Source of the DNA: Candidatus Metalachnospira gallinarum
GTDB taxonomy: Bacteria; Bacillota; Clostridia; Lachnospirales; Anaerotignaceae
DNA length: 50,479 nt
Assembly (NCBI GenBank): GCA_904378045.1
Contig: CAJFHC010000006.1
Location: 1 to 50,479 of the forward strand
Reading direction: 5' to 3'
Numbering within the stretch: the stretch's first letter is position 1; the number at the start of each line of letters is the position of its first letter. The notes under the pieces were generated by a model. The model ran no database searches. It worked only from the letters and a program-made list of their open reading frames with translations, and was not told the DNA's origin. The position numbers were made by a program, and so were the translations under genes. This document shows positions 15,640 through 24,098 of the stretch, in pieces.

Positions 15640-18558
15640 TTAATAAGCCCCTATAACGAACTCCTGGCCGTCAACGTCCGGAACGGTCTCGTTTCCTCCG
15701 GTCTGGGTGTTGTTCTGACCGCTCTGGCTGTTCTGGTTTCCTGTATCAATGGGGAAATCATCAAAACGGCTGTCGGGATCATAGGGAATATCGCCTCCGA
15801 TGACGACATCGTTTGGTACGGTCATCTCGGACGTCTCATGCTGAGTAAGGTTACAGGTCTGGCTCACGTCTATATAGAGCTTACCGTTTTCCTCACACTC
15901 TTCCTTGCTTGGTCTGTTGACTATCTGTCCGTCAACTACGGCAAGGGAATATTCCTCAACAACGTCTTCCGGACAGTTGGGACCGGCAAGCAGGCCGCTT
16001 TCCGTACATATCCTATACATCGAATGAGCCGTACACTGTGAGGAAGGAGCCGTGGCGGCGACGCAATAGTCCGTTGAAACCATATTTCCGTAATATCCGG
16101 CGCCATAGTAGTCGGCCGAACATACGCCGTCAATGGGCGAAGCGTTTTGAACGGCGCAATAGCTTGCCGTGGTTATGCCTTCCGGTCTTTCAAAATCCTT
16201 GTACGGAAGCGTATCATGGAGCTGATCCATGATCTCTCGCCATACTATAAGATGATAACTCTTATCATAACTGATCTTTTTGGGAGTATCATATCCCATC
16301 CATATTCCGGCTGCGTAATAAGGCGTGTATCCTGCAAAAACAAGATCCTTATCATCGTTGGTCGTACCGGTCTTTCCGGCAACGGGCATATTGTTTTTCT
16401 GGAACCTTGCGAGACCTCCGGTTCCGCCTCCCGATACAACGTCCTCCATCATATCAGTAAGAAGGAATGCCGTGGTTTCTTTTATTACTCGTTTACCTTC
16501 GTAGTCATATTCAAGAAGCACGTTTCCGTCGTGGTCAAGAACCTTAGTATAAGGAGTAGGCTCCATATATATTCCGCCGTTGGCGATCGTGCCGTAGGCC
16601 GCCGTAAGCTCAAGAACGGTAACTCCGTTAGTAAGTCCGCCCAGGGAGATGTTGGCGTTAACGTCACCCTCCGTAAGATTCTCGAATCCGAAGTTGAGCA
16701 GATAGTTATACGCGTTAAATACTCCGGCGTCCACGATTACTTTGGCCGCGAGTATGTTCATAGAGTCTCTTATTCCTTCCCTGACTGTGGCGTATCCTCT
16801 GTAGCTTGATCCCCACCAGTTTCCGGGAGCCCAGCTTCCGACCGTGAACGGTTCGTCCTTGACAAACATTCCGGGAGAATAAATATCCTGATCTATTGCC
16901 GGAGCGTAGGCCGCGAGCACTTTGAAGCAGGAACCGGGCTGGCGGTACGCCTGAGTAGCCCTGTTGAATACAAGATCGCCGCTCTTTGCTCCTCGTCCTC
17001 CGACGATAGCTTTTATATTTCCTGTCTGATAATCAAGTATTACCATAGCCGCCTGGAGCGAATTGGATATGGCAAGATTGTCAAGCACCAGCTTATGGGT
17101 ATCGTCAACGTACATAGCCTTCATTTCCTCGGCAAAGGCTTCGGCTTCTTCTCTGCTGGATACGTTTCTTGACTCCGAATGATGCTCCTGCTCATTGGTT
17201 TCCGTATTCAAAACGGATATGGTATAGGTAGCGTCATAGGTCGTATCCGAAGGCGGGAACAATGAGTCGTCGGCAAATACCTGCTCAAGTCTTGTCTGTA
17301 TATCCTGGCTCATGGTCGAATAGATCTGAAGGCCGCCGCTGTAGATGAGGTTATATGCCTCCTGTTTTGTAAGACCTCTCTCGGTCTGGAGATCCTCGGC
17401 AAGGGTTACGATCAGATGATCGACAAAGTAGTTATGCAAAGCCTCAGAATCCTCGTCGCTGGAAGCCTTTCCGACAAGGTGGGAATATATATCCTCTGCC
17501 ATAGCGGTATCGTATTGAGACTGATCTATATATCCAAGCTCGAGCATTTTGTCAAGCACAAGCGTCTGCCTCTCTTTGTTCGCTTCCGGATTGCTGATGG
17601 GCGAATATCTGGAAGGATTCTTCGTTATTCCGGCGATGCAGGCACATTCGGCCAGTGAAAGATCGCTTACTTCCTTTCCGAAATAATATTCGGCCGCGGC
17701 TCCGACTCCGTTTAGACCATGGTTAAGGCTTATGGTGTTGAGATAAAGCTCAAGTATATAATCCTTTGCCGCTTTTTTGCTTCCAAGGGTCTCTTCAAGC
17801 TCCGACTCATATTTCACGGCAAGGTACTGTTCCTGTATTTTACGGGTTATCCTCTTGTCGCTGGTGAGCATCTCGTTTTTGATGAGCTGCTGGGTGATCG
17901 TACTTGCTCCCTGGGAGAAGTCCCACTCTTTTATGTCGATTATAAGAGCCCTTATAATACCTTTGGGGTCGATTCCGTTATGCTCGTAAAATCTTTCGTC
18001 CTCTATGGCGATGACGGCGTTCTGGAGATCCTGCGGTATAAGATCAAGGGTCACATACTCACGGTTCTCCTCGCCGTGGAGCTTGTCTATTTCCACGCCG
18101 TTATCATCGTAAATAATGGATGTATAATTGCTTGGAACGATATCGGACGTGTTGAGCGTCGGCGCGCTCTTTATTATGCTGTACCATGCGCCTATGCAAA
18201 GACCTATGGCCGCAAGGATGAGTATCGCCAGTATCAGCAGGAATATACGCAGGCCTTTGCGTTTCCTTTTTTTCTTCTTATTGTTCTTTTTACCGTTTCT
18301 GGGTTTTTCCGAAACTTTCCTTACTCTTTCCTTTGTTCTGGCGTCCGGTTTTGAACCGCTTCGGGTAGAAACACGGGTATCGGAATTTCCGCGTCTAACG
18401 GATAAGGACGTGCCGGAAGAACCGGCGCGAGATCCTTCGGACGCAGGTTTTCTCCTTCTGACGGGATTTCCGTTTTCATCCACATAATGGACGTTTCCGT
18501 TTTCGTCGGTATATTTATATATTTTAGGTTTATTTCCGTTATGTTCCGAGTGATCCAT
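15640..18558 (-). CDS. ponA: Class A penicillin-binding protein (PBP1A-like)
   Basis: 972 residues with TAGGAGG before ATG 18558. The cytoplasmic N terminus is long and basic (about 1-102), beginning with a YKYTDENGNVHYVDENG motif and ending in a Lys/Arg tract. One TM helix (about 103-127) follows, then the GT51 glycosyltransferase (AIEDERFYEHNGIDPKG; QGASTITQQLIKN) and the transpeptidase with SxxK (GSCFK), SxN (RDSMNIL) and KTGTT motifs. A Cys-containing segment and a Ser/Thr/Gln-rich tail close the protein. It polymerises and cross-links peptidoglycan at the outer membrane face. It is longer than usual (about 700-900) because of both termini. It diverges from the yunB-like gene. Confidence 0.95.
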   Translation of the reverse strand: MDHSEHNGNKPKIYKYTDENGNVHYVDENGNPVRRRKPASEGSRAGSSGTSLSVRRGNSDTRVSTRSGSKPDARTKERVRKVSEKPRNGKKNNKKKKRKRKGLRIFLLILAILILAAIGLCIGAWYSIIKSAPTLNTSDIVPSNYTSIIYDDNGVEIDKLHGEENREYVTLDLIPQDLQNAVIAIEDERFYEHNGIDPKGIIRALIIDIKEWDFSQGASTITQQLIKNEMLTSDKRITRKIQEQYLAVKYESELEETLGSKKAAKDYILELYLNTISLNHGLNGVGAAAEYYFGKEVSDLSLAECACIAGITKNPSRYSPISNPEANKERQTLVLDKMLELGYIDQSQYDTAMAEDIYSHLVGKASSDEDSEALHNYFVDHLIVTLAEDLQTERGLTKQEAYNLIYSGGLQIYSTMSQDIQTRLEQVFADDSLFPPSDTTYDATYTISVLNTETNEQEHHSESRNVSSREEAEAFAEEMKAMYVDDTHKLVLDNLAISNSLQAAMVILDYQTGNIKAIVGGRGAKSGDLVFNRATQAYRQPGSCFKVLAAYAPAIDQDIYSPGMFVKDEPFTVGSWAPGNWWGSSYRGYATVREGIRDSMNILAAKVIVDAGVFNAYNYLLNFGFENLTEGDVNANISLGGLTNGVTVLELTAAYGTIANGGIYMEPTPYTKVLDHDGNVLLEYDYEGKRVIKETTAFLLTDMMEDVVSGGGTGGLARFQKNNMPVAGKTGTTNDDKDLVFAGYTPYYAAGIWMGYDTPKKISYDKSYHLIVWREIMDQLHDTLPYKDFERPEGITTASYCAVQNASPIDGVCSADYYGAGYYGNMVSTDYCVAATAPSSQCTAHSMYRICTESGLLAGPNCPEDVVEEYSLAVVDGQIVNRPSKEECEENGKLYIDVSQTCNLTQHETSEMTVPNDVVIGGDIPYDPDSRFDDFPIDTGNQNSQSGQNNTQTGGNETVPDVDGQEFVIGAY

Positions 18559-18681
18559 GCTTAAGCCTCCTAACTCAGAATATATTATAACAGATAAGAC
18601 AATCGGAATAAAGGAAATATTTGTGTATTTTCTTTAAGATTATATTACAATTTATTATTTTTACCCGTTTTTTAATATAAA

Positions 18682-19326
18682 GTGGAGGAGAGATGCCATA
18701 TCAAACGCAGATTTAAAAAATACGTGGCGCTGTCGGTCCTGATTTTGTCCGCCTGCACCGCGGTTTTTCTGGCAGCTACGGAAAAATACATAATGCCCGC
18801 CGCGGCAGATATTTGCCTCATACAGGCAAAGGAGACGGCAAACGGCATAATAAACAGTTCGGTTGAGGATGTTCTGAGAAAAAGAGCCGAGAACAACAAA
18901 AACATTTTAAGCCTTAAAACCGAGGAAGACACTACAATGATAGAGGCGGACACTGTCGCCATAAATATAATATGCTCAGAAATAAGCGGAAGCATAACCG
19001 AAAAAATATCTTCCCTTGAAAACAATACGGTATCAGTGCCTTACGGAGCCGCTTCGGGAATAGGACTGCTGGCAAATGCCGGGCCTAAGCTTGAGTTTGA
19101 GATAATGCAGTCCGGAGAGGCCGAGGTTGACTATGAGACGGAATTTACATCGGCGGGCATAAATCAGACCAATTATAAAATATGGCTTACGGTGAATATA
19201 ACCATAAGCCTTGTTAATCCTTTATATGACCGAAAAGCTAATTTAAGCAGAAAAATAATGCTGGCTGACACGGTGATAAAGGGAGATCTTCCGTCGAACT
19301 ATTTTAATATTCCGGATATGATGTGA
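18682..19326 (+). CDS. yunB: Sporulation protein YunB-like
   Basis: About 214 residues: basic start, one TM/signal anchor (VALSVLILSACTAVFLAA), then an extracytoplasmic domain (YIMPAAADICLIQAKETANG ... NNTVSVPYGAASGIGLLAN ... NPLYDRKANLSRKIMLADTVIKG) typical of YunB, a mother-cell sporulation protein in Bacillus. The start is problematic: the only upstream in-frame start is GTG 18682, with no site before it. The strong GGAGGAGAG lies after it and is spaced for ATG 18693, which is out of frame and stops after seven codons. A one-base indel near 18700 or a non-standard start are both possible. Stop codon abuts that of the convergent ybaK-like gene. Confidence 0.75.
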   Translation: MEERCHIKRRFKKYVALSVLILSACTAVFLAATEKYIMPAAADICLIQAKETANGIINSSVEDVLRKRAENNKNILSLKTEEDTTMIEADTVAINIICSEISGSITEKISSLENNTVSVPYGAASGIGLLANAGPKLEFEIMQSGEAEVDYETEFTSAGINQTNYKIWLTVNITISLVNPLYDRKANLSRKIMLADTVIKGDLPSNYFNIPDMM

Positions 19327-19797
19327 TCATTCCCAGTCTTTGCAAATATCGACCCACTTTTCCGCTCCGGAATACTCGTAAAGCTCGTCGCAGGTAAGCT
19401 CTATTGCCGAGTTGGAGCTTCCGCAGGCGGGAAAAACGGTATCAAATCTTTTTAGCGAAACATCGCAGTAAGTCTTTACTCCTTCTGGAAGGGCAAAGGG
19501 ACATACTCCGCCGATGGCGTGTCCGGTCATCTCCAGCGTCTCCTCGGGGGAAAGCATTTTCGCCTTGAATCCGAATTCGCTTTTAAACTTGTGATTGTCT
19601 ATTTTTCCGTCGCCGGCAACAGCGATCACTATACAGCTGTCTCCCGATTTAAGGGCAAGGGTCTTTGTTATCCTGGCGGGGATCACGTTCAAAGCCTCGG
19701 CGGCAAGGGCTACCGTGGCGCTGGAAACGGGAAATTCCATAATATCGTTTTCCCTTGAAAAGCGCTTCATATACTCTCTTACTTTATCTATCGACAT
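19327..19797 (-). CDS. YbaK/EbsC-family aminoacyl-tRNA deacylase
   Basis: 156 residues, with GGAGGTATATT before ATG 19797. Family signatures are present: the substrate-positioning Lys in ARITKTLALK, GHAIGGVCPFALPEG, and FPACGSSNSAIELT. These single-domain proteins clear mischarged tRNA (Cys-tRNA(Pro) in YbaK, Ala-tRNA(Pro) in ProX). Which substrate this one edits cannot be told. Convergent with the yunB-like gene with no spacer at all. Confidence 0.92.
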   Translation of the reverse strand: MSIDKVREYMKRFSRENDIMEFPVSSATVALAAEALNVIPARITKTLALKSGDSCIVIAVAGDGKIDNHKFKSEFGFKAKMLSPEETLEMTGHAIGGVCPFALPEGVKTYCDVSLKRFDTVFPACGSSNSAIELTCDELYEYSGAEKWVDICKDWE

Positions 19798-19953
19798 AAT
19801 ATACCTCCGATCATTTTATATCTACAATATTATAATATCCGGGGAAGGATTTGCAATATAAATTTACAACAAACGTAACCAATACATATGACAGATGTAA
19901 TAAAGGAGGGCAAAGCCTCATAGATTTTTACAAAAGGAAAACCGGAGGACAAT

Positions 19954-21432
19954 ATGACTAATACAAATATATATCAGGATATTTCCGAAAGAACGGGAGG
20001 AGCCATATACATAGGCATAACCGGCCCATGCAGAACGGGAAAATCCACGTTCATAAGAAGATTTATGGAAAAGGCCGTTCTGCCGAATATGACCGACGAA
20101 TATGAGAGGGAAAGGGCGGTCGATGAGCTTCCTCTTATAGGCGCCGGGAAAATGATAACTACAACGGAGCCCAAATTTGTTCCTTCAAGGCCGGCGGAGA
20201 TCAAGGCCGGGGACAATCTGAAATTCAAAATGAGACTTATCGACTGTGTCGGATACATAGTTGACGGAGCGGAAGGAACGCTTGAGGATGACGAGCCGAG
20301 AATGGTAAGCACGCCCTGGTCGTCGGAACCCATGCCATTGGCGGCGGCAGCCCTCACCGGAACAAATAAGGTCATAAACGACCATTCCACCGTTGCCATA
20401 GCGATGACCACGGACGGAAGCATCACCGATATTCCGAGGGAAAACTATGTGGAGGCTGAGGAGGATATAGTAGAGACGCTTAAAAAATCCGGAAAGCCGT
20501 TCGTAATGGTGCTTAACAGCGCAAATCCATACAGTCCCGAGACGGACAGCCTGAGAACGGAACTTGAGGAAAAGTACGGCGTTCCCGTAAAGACAGCCGA
20601 TTGCTCCAGGCTTAAGGACGAGGACATAAACGAGCTTATGGAGAGCCTTCTCTATGAGTTTACGGTAAACGAGATAAACATAAATATCCCAAGATGGCTG
20701 GAGGGCCTGGAAAACGGCCATTGGCTCAAAAGCTCCGTTATATCCACGCTGCTGTCGCTGACTGAAAAAGCGTCAAAGCTGAGGGAGATAAACGGATGCG
20801 TGTCCGATCTTGAGGACAACGAGTATATCAGAAAGGCGTATATAGGAGATATATCCGCCGGAGACGGCAGCGCGGAAATTGACGTAGCCATGAACGACAA
20901 TCTATTTTACGACGTATTGAGCGAGACCATTGGAATGGACATAAAGGGAGACTACGAACTTATAAGCATTATGAAGGAACTCTCACAGATAAAAAACGAG
21001 TACGGAAAAATAAGCCCGGCTCTTTCGGACGTCAAAAGAAAGGGATACGGCATAGTCGGGCCGGCTTTTGAGGACATAAGTCTTGAGGAGCCGGAGGTGT
21101 TCAGGCACGGCTCAAGATACGGCATAAGGATAAAAGCCAGGGGAGAGGCCATAAATATGATAAAGACCGACATCGAAACAGAGGTGGCTCCAATAGTCGG
21201 CACGGAAGAGCAGAGCAAGGAGTTTATTGACGATATCCTGAATACATATAAGACCGACAGGAACAAGATCTGGGAACTTAATCTGTTCGGCAGGACTCTG
21301 GACACCCTTGTCAGCGAGGGCATGAACAATAAAATATACGCCATGCCCGAGGACGCCCAGATGAAGCTGCAGGAATCTCTGCAGAAAATATTGAATGAGG
21401 GCGGAGGAGGTCTTATTTGCATAATACTCTGA
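19954..21432 (+). CDS. spoIVA: Stage IV sporulation protein A (coat morphogenetic ATPase)
   Basis: 492 residues, the usual family length. CGGAGGACAAT precedes ATG 19954. N-terminal TRAFAC-like ATPase domain with Walker A GPCRTGKSTF, the TTEPKFVP switch region and MRLIDCVGYIVDGAEG. Middle domain, then a C-terminal domain that in Bacillus anchors SpoIVA to the forespore membrane through SpoVM. It polymerises with ATP hydrolysis to form the basement layer of the spore coat. Its presence is strong evidence that the organism sporulates. It is expected to be sigma-E controlled; I could not find a convincing sigma-E promoter in 19798-19953. Confidence 0.97.
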   Translation: MTNTNIYQDISERTGGAIYIGITGPCRTGKSTFIRRFMEKAVLPNMTDEYERERAVDELPLIGAGKMITTTEPKFVPSRPAEIKAGDNLKFKMRLIDCVGYIVDGAEGTLEDDEPRMVSTPWSSEPMPLAAAALTGTNKVINDHSTVAIAMTTDGSITDIPRENYVEAEEDIVETLKKSGKPFVMVLNSANPYSPETDSLRTELEEKYGVPVKTADCSRLKDEDINELMESLLYEFTVNEININIPRWLEGLENGHWLKSSVISTLLSLTEKASKLREINGCVSDLEDNEYIRKAYIGDISAGDGSAEIDVAMNDNLFYDVLSETIGMDIKGDYELISIMKELSQIKNEYGKISPALSDVKRKGYGIVGPAFEDISLEEPEVFRHGSRYGIRIKARGEAINMIKTDIETEVAPIVGTEEQSKEFIDDILNTYKTDRNKIWELNLFGRTLDTLVSEGMNNKIYAMPEDAQMKLQESLQKILNEGGGGLICIIL

Positions 21433-21525
21433 AATTATGAGCTTTGATAAGTTACTGAAAACTTTTTTGACAATGAAAACATAGTATATCTCAAATGAAA
21501 ATAAATATTATAAATTGTTAAACTT

Positions 21526-21548
21526 GAAAAAGTCATGAGGACTTTTTC
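21526..21548 (+). terminator. Hairpin after spoIVA (repeat family member)
   Basis: GAAAAAGTC (21526-21534) / GACTTTTTC (21540-21548), 5-nt loop, 94 bases after the spoIVA stop. Same core as the hairpins at 3385 and 40507. Confidence 0.55.
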
Positions 21549-21558
21549 GACATGATTA

Positions 21559-21628
21559 ATGACAAAATACCCCCTTTGTTTTATAATGTATATAAGTTTC
21601 TATAGTTTACATTATAAAAGGGGGTATT
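21559..21628 (+). promoter_or_regulatory. Promoter and SD enclosed in a long inverted repeat
   Basis: ATGACA (21559-21564), 17-bp spacer, TATAAT (21582-21587). The left arm of an inverted repeat (21566-21590, starting AATACCCCCTTT) contains the spacer and the -10. The right arm (21608-21628, TACATTATAAAAGGGGGTA..) contains the Shine-Dalgarno of the next gene. The arms pair along all 21 bases of the right arm except for a 4-base insertion in the left; the centre is 17 bases. RNA starting at the promoter would lack the left arm; RNA reading through from upstream could fold and mask the SD. Confidence 0.6.
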
Positions 21629-21631
21629 ATT

Positions 21632-22258
21632 ATGAAAAAATTTTTATGTTCTGTTATGATCACGGCGTTAGCACTGGGGACGGTTACCGCCTACGCCAAT
21701 GAAAACGATAGCAGATTTCTGCTTGAAGTCATAGAAGAGGAGGTGCCGCCTGTAGATAATAATACCATCCCGGGCGTACTTTCGTATGGTCTGGAGAACA
21801 TTACAGGGCTGTATGAGGCAATAGCAGAGGCGGAAAAGGGACAGACTCTTACAAGGGACAGGCTTATGCAGACTCTTTATGAGATCGAAGGAGAGCCCGG
21901 AACAGTCGCGAACGGGGTTATCGGAGTTCCTTACTTTGATTCTGAATATGAGCCGGCGGCAACATGGTCCTATGAAAATGAAATTATGTACGGATACGGA
22001 GAAAATAAATTCGGAAAGAGCGACTTCGCAACAAGGGAACAGTTAGCGGCAATGCTTTACAGATATTGCGGAGCCGAAGCTGCGGATTCAGCTGACATCG
22101 CAGACACGGATATGGTCAGCGAATGGGCTAAGGAAAGCGTTGACTGGGCCGTTGAAAACGGAATACTTGCCACGGATGAAAACGGAATGGCCAATCCGCT
22201 TGGCGCCGCTGCGGTATACGATCTTAACAACGCTTTAAGAATACTTGATTTAAAATAA
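21632..22258 (+). CDS. Small secreted SLH-domain protein
   Basis: 208 residues with GGGGG upstream of ATG 21632. A signal peptide (KKFLCSVMITALALGTVTAYA, cleavage after AYA) is followed by a short acidic region. About two and a half SLH-like units follow: a partial one (GQTLTRDRLMQTLYEIEG), a good one (VPYFDSEYEPAATWSYENEI ... TREQLAAMLYRY) and a degenerate one (VSEWAKESVDWAVENGIL ... ALRILDLK). It lacks any other domain, so it may be a wall-associated accessory protein. It ends 24 bases before the HD gene and may be co-transcribed with it. Confidence 0.85.
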   Translation: MKKFLCSVMITALALGTVTAYANENDSRFLLEVIEEEVPPVDNNTIPGVLSYGLENITGLYEAIAEAEKGQTLTRDRLMQTLYEIEGEPGTVANGVIGVPYFDSEYEPAATWSYENEIMYGYGENKFGKSDFATREQLAAMLYRYCGAEAADSADIADTDMVSEWAKESVDWAVENGILATDENGMANPLGAAAVYDLNNALRILDLK

Positions 22259-22282
22259 TCTTTTCTGTTACGGAGGATAATT

Positions 22283-22861
22283 ATGAGACTTACAAGGGAC
22301 GAAGCGTGGCAGCTTCTTAATGAGTACAACAAATCCGAGGCTCTTATAAAGCACGGACTTACGGTAGAGGGCGTAATGAGACATTTCGCTGTTTTATATG
22401 GTGAGGATGCTGAGAAATGGGGCATAATAGGATTGATACATGATCTTGATTATGAGATGTATCCGGATCAGCACTGCGCAAAGACAGCTGAAATAATGAG
22501 AGAAAAGGGCATTGACGAGGATTATATCCATGCGGTATGCTCACATGGATGGGGATTATGCTCGGATGTGGAACCGACGGAAAAAATGGAAAAGGTGCTC
22601 TATACCATTGACGAGCTTACCGGGCTTATTACGGCGGCCTGTCTTATGAGACCGTCAAAGAGCGTGCTCGATATTGAGGTGAAGAGTGTCAAAAAGAAAT
22701 TCAAGACCCACAGCTTTGCCGCCGGAGTCAATAGAGAAGTAATAGAAAAGGGCTGTGAAATGCTTGGTCTTTCCCTTGACGACGTCATAAAGGAGACGAT
22801 CGAGGGAATGAGAGAATGCGCCGACGCCATAGGACTTAGAGGAAATATAGACGGAGAGTGA
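22283..22861 (+). CDS. HD-domain hydrolase
   Basis: 192 residues, CGGAGGATAATT before ATG 22283. The HD motif is in IIGLIHDLDYEMYPDQHC, with an upstream His (LIKHGLTVEGVMRHFA) and downstream CSHGWGLCSDV and DELTGL. Members of this family are metal-dependent phosphohydrolases acting on nucleotides; the substrate of this clostridial subgroup is not known to me. The next gene starts 4 bases after its stop codon. Confidence 0.88.
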   Translation: MRLTRDEAWQLLNEYNKSEALIKHGLTVEGVMRHFAVLYGEDAEKWGIIGLIHDLDYEMYPDQHCAKTAEIMREKGIDEDYIHAVCSHGWGLCSDVEPTEKMEKVLYTIDELTGLITAACLMRPSKSVLDIEVKSVKKKFKTHSFAAGVNREVIEKGCEMLGLSLDDVIKETIEGMRECADAIGLRGNIDGE

Positions 22862-22865
22862 AAAA

Positions 22866-23801
22866 ATGGAAATAACCAGATATGAGCTTACATTCCCTGC
22901 TTCAAACGGAGGACACGACATATTTGCCTGCGTATGGAGAGACTCGCAGCTCAAGCACTATAAAGCGGTGATACAGCTTGTGCATGGAATGGCGGAATAT
23001 ATTTTGAGATATGAGGAATTCGCCGTTTATCTCGCGAAAAGAGGATATATCGTCGTAGGAAACGACCATGCGGGACACGGATTTTCCGTCGGAAGCGACA
23101 GGGAAAGAGGTTACTTCGGAAAAAGAGAGAACAGCTGGGAATATCTTATTGATGATATGAACTATCTGCAAGGCATGATGAAACTTGATTATCCCGATCT
23201 GCCATATTTTATGCTTGGGCACAGTATGGGCTCCATGCTCGCCAGAGAATATGTTTCCGCCTATGGAAACAGCCTGAGCGGAGCCATATTTATGGGAACG
23301 GCGTACTCCGACCCGAAACTTCCGGGAGGAATACTTTTAGCCAAGTATATGGCGAAAAAGAAACCGGGAGAAAAGGGTGAGATGCTCAACTTCATAGCGT
23401 TTGGCTCGTTCAATAAAAAGATAAAGGGCGCCGAGACAAATTTTGACTGGCTTTCAACGGATAAAAATGAAGTAGACAAATATATAAACGACAAAAACTG
23501 CGGATTTTTGTTTACAAACGAAGGCTACAGAGATCTGTTCCTTTTGACAAAGCATGTAAATACGTCAAAATGGGCAAGATCATTGCCAAAGGACCTGCCG
23601 ATGCTTTTGATATCAGGTTCGGACGATCCTGTGGGAGGATACGGCAAGGGCGTAAGAAAGATCTATAAAATGATGGTTCAGGCCGGTTGCTCCAATGTGG
23701 ATATAAAACTTCTGCATGGAGCAAGACACGAAATTCTTAATGACTTAAAGAAGCGGAAGGTTTATAGTATCCTGTATAACTGGTTTGAGGATAATATATA
23801 A
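22866..23801 (+). CDS. Alpha/beta hydrolase (monoacylglycerol lipase/lysophospholipase-like)
   Basis: 311 residues. Oxyanion-loop motif LVHGMAEYILRYEEFA, GNDHAGHG, nucleophile elbow LGHSMGSMLA, acid in ISGSDDPVGGYGKG, and His in LLHGARHEILND: a complete Ser-Asp-His triad of the serine aminopeptidase S33/PldB-like family. No signal peptide, so cytoplasmic. Probably hydrolyses monoglycerides or lysophospholipids. Coupled to the HD gene (GGAG inside that gene's end, 4-base gap). Confidence 0.9.
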   Translation: MEITRYELTFPASNGGHDIFACVWRDSQLKHYKAVIQLVHGMAEYILRYEEFAVYLAKRGYIVVGNDHAGHGFSVGSDRERGYFGKRENSWEYLIDDMNYLQGMMKLDYPDLPYFMLGHSMGSMLAREYVSAYGNSLSGAIFMGTAYSDPKLPGGILLAKYMAKKKPGEKGEMLNFIAFGSFNKKIKGAETNFDWLSTDKNEVDKYINDKNCGFLFTNEGYRDLFLLTKHVNTSKWARSLPKDLPMLLISGSDDPVGGYGKGVRKIYKMMVQAGCSNVDIKLLHGARHEILNDLKKRKVYSILYNWFEDNI

Positions 23802-23842
23802 AGACAGGGATCGGCAGAAAATTTGAAAAAATTATTTATGAC

Positions 23843-23866
23843 ACACCGGCTATTTTTAGCCGGTGT
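23843..23866. terminator. Strong hairpin after the hydrolase gene
   Basis: 10-bp perfect stem ACACCGGCTA / TAGCCGGTGT with TTTT loop, 41 bases after the hydrolase stop codon. There is no T-run immediately after it on the plus strand, so it may be a weak or Rho-independent-like pause site or an mRNA 3' stabiliser. Confidence 0.5.
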
Positions 23867-23921
23867 AAAATTATATGATAATCCGCAAGGATTTATCATT
23901 TACGGAGCCCGGTATAAAAAC

Positions 23922-23950
23922 TTGAAAAAAGGCGGGTTTGATAGTATAAT
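23922..23950 (+). promoter_or_regulatory. Promoter of the DUF368 gene
   Basis: TTGAAA (23922-23927), 17-bp spacer, TATAAT (23945-23950). It leaves a leader of about 140 bases before ATG 24099, in which I see no clear riboswitch or gene. Confidence 0.6.
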
Positions 23951-24098
23951 CACAGTATTGTCCGCGGCAGCCGTATTGAAATGCGGAATAATAGACGTTC
24001 TGCGTAATCCGGCCGGACCTTTTTTGAGGTATTGGGATAAGAAAGAGGCATATAATGGTTGTGGCGGATGACAATAAGCATTGAAAGGACTTTCATTT

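Noticed and set aside
19860..19953. Sigma-E promoter for spoIVA
   Set aside because: A CATATGAC-like -10 is present near 19885, but no matching -35 at the right distance.
23823..24071. Plus-strand ORF of 82 codons before the DUF368 gene
   Set aside because: Starts with TTG without an SD, contains the strong hairpin at 23843-23866 and the DUF368 promoter, and has no recognisable family.
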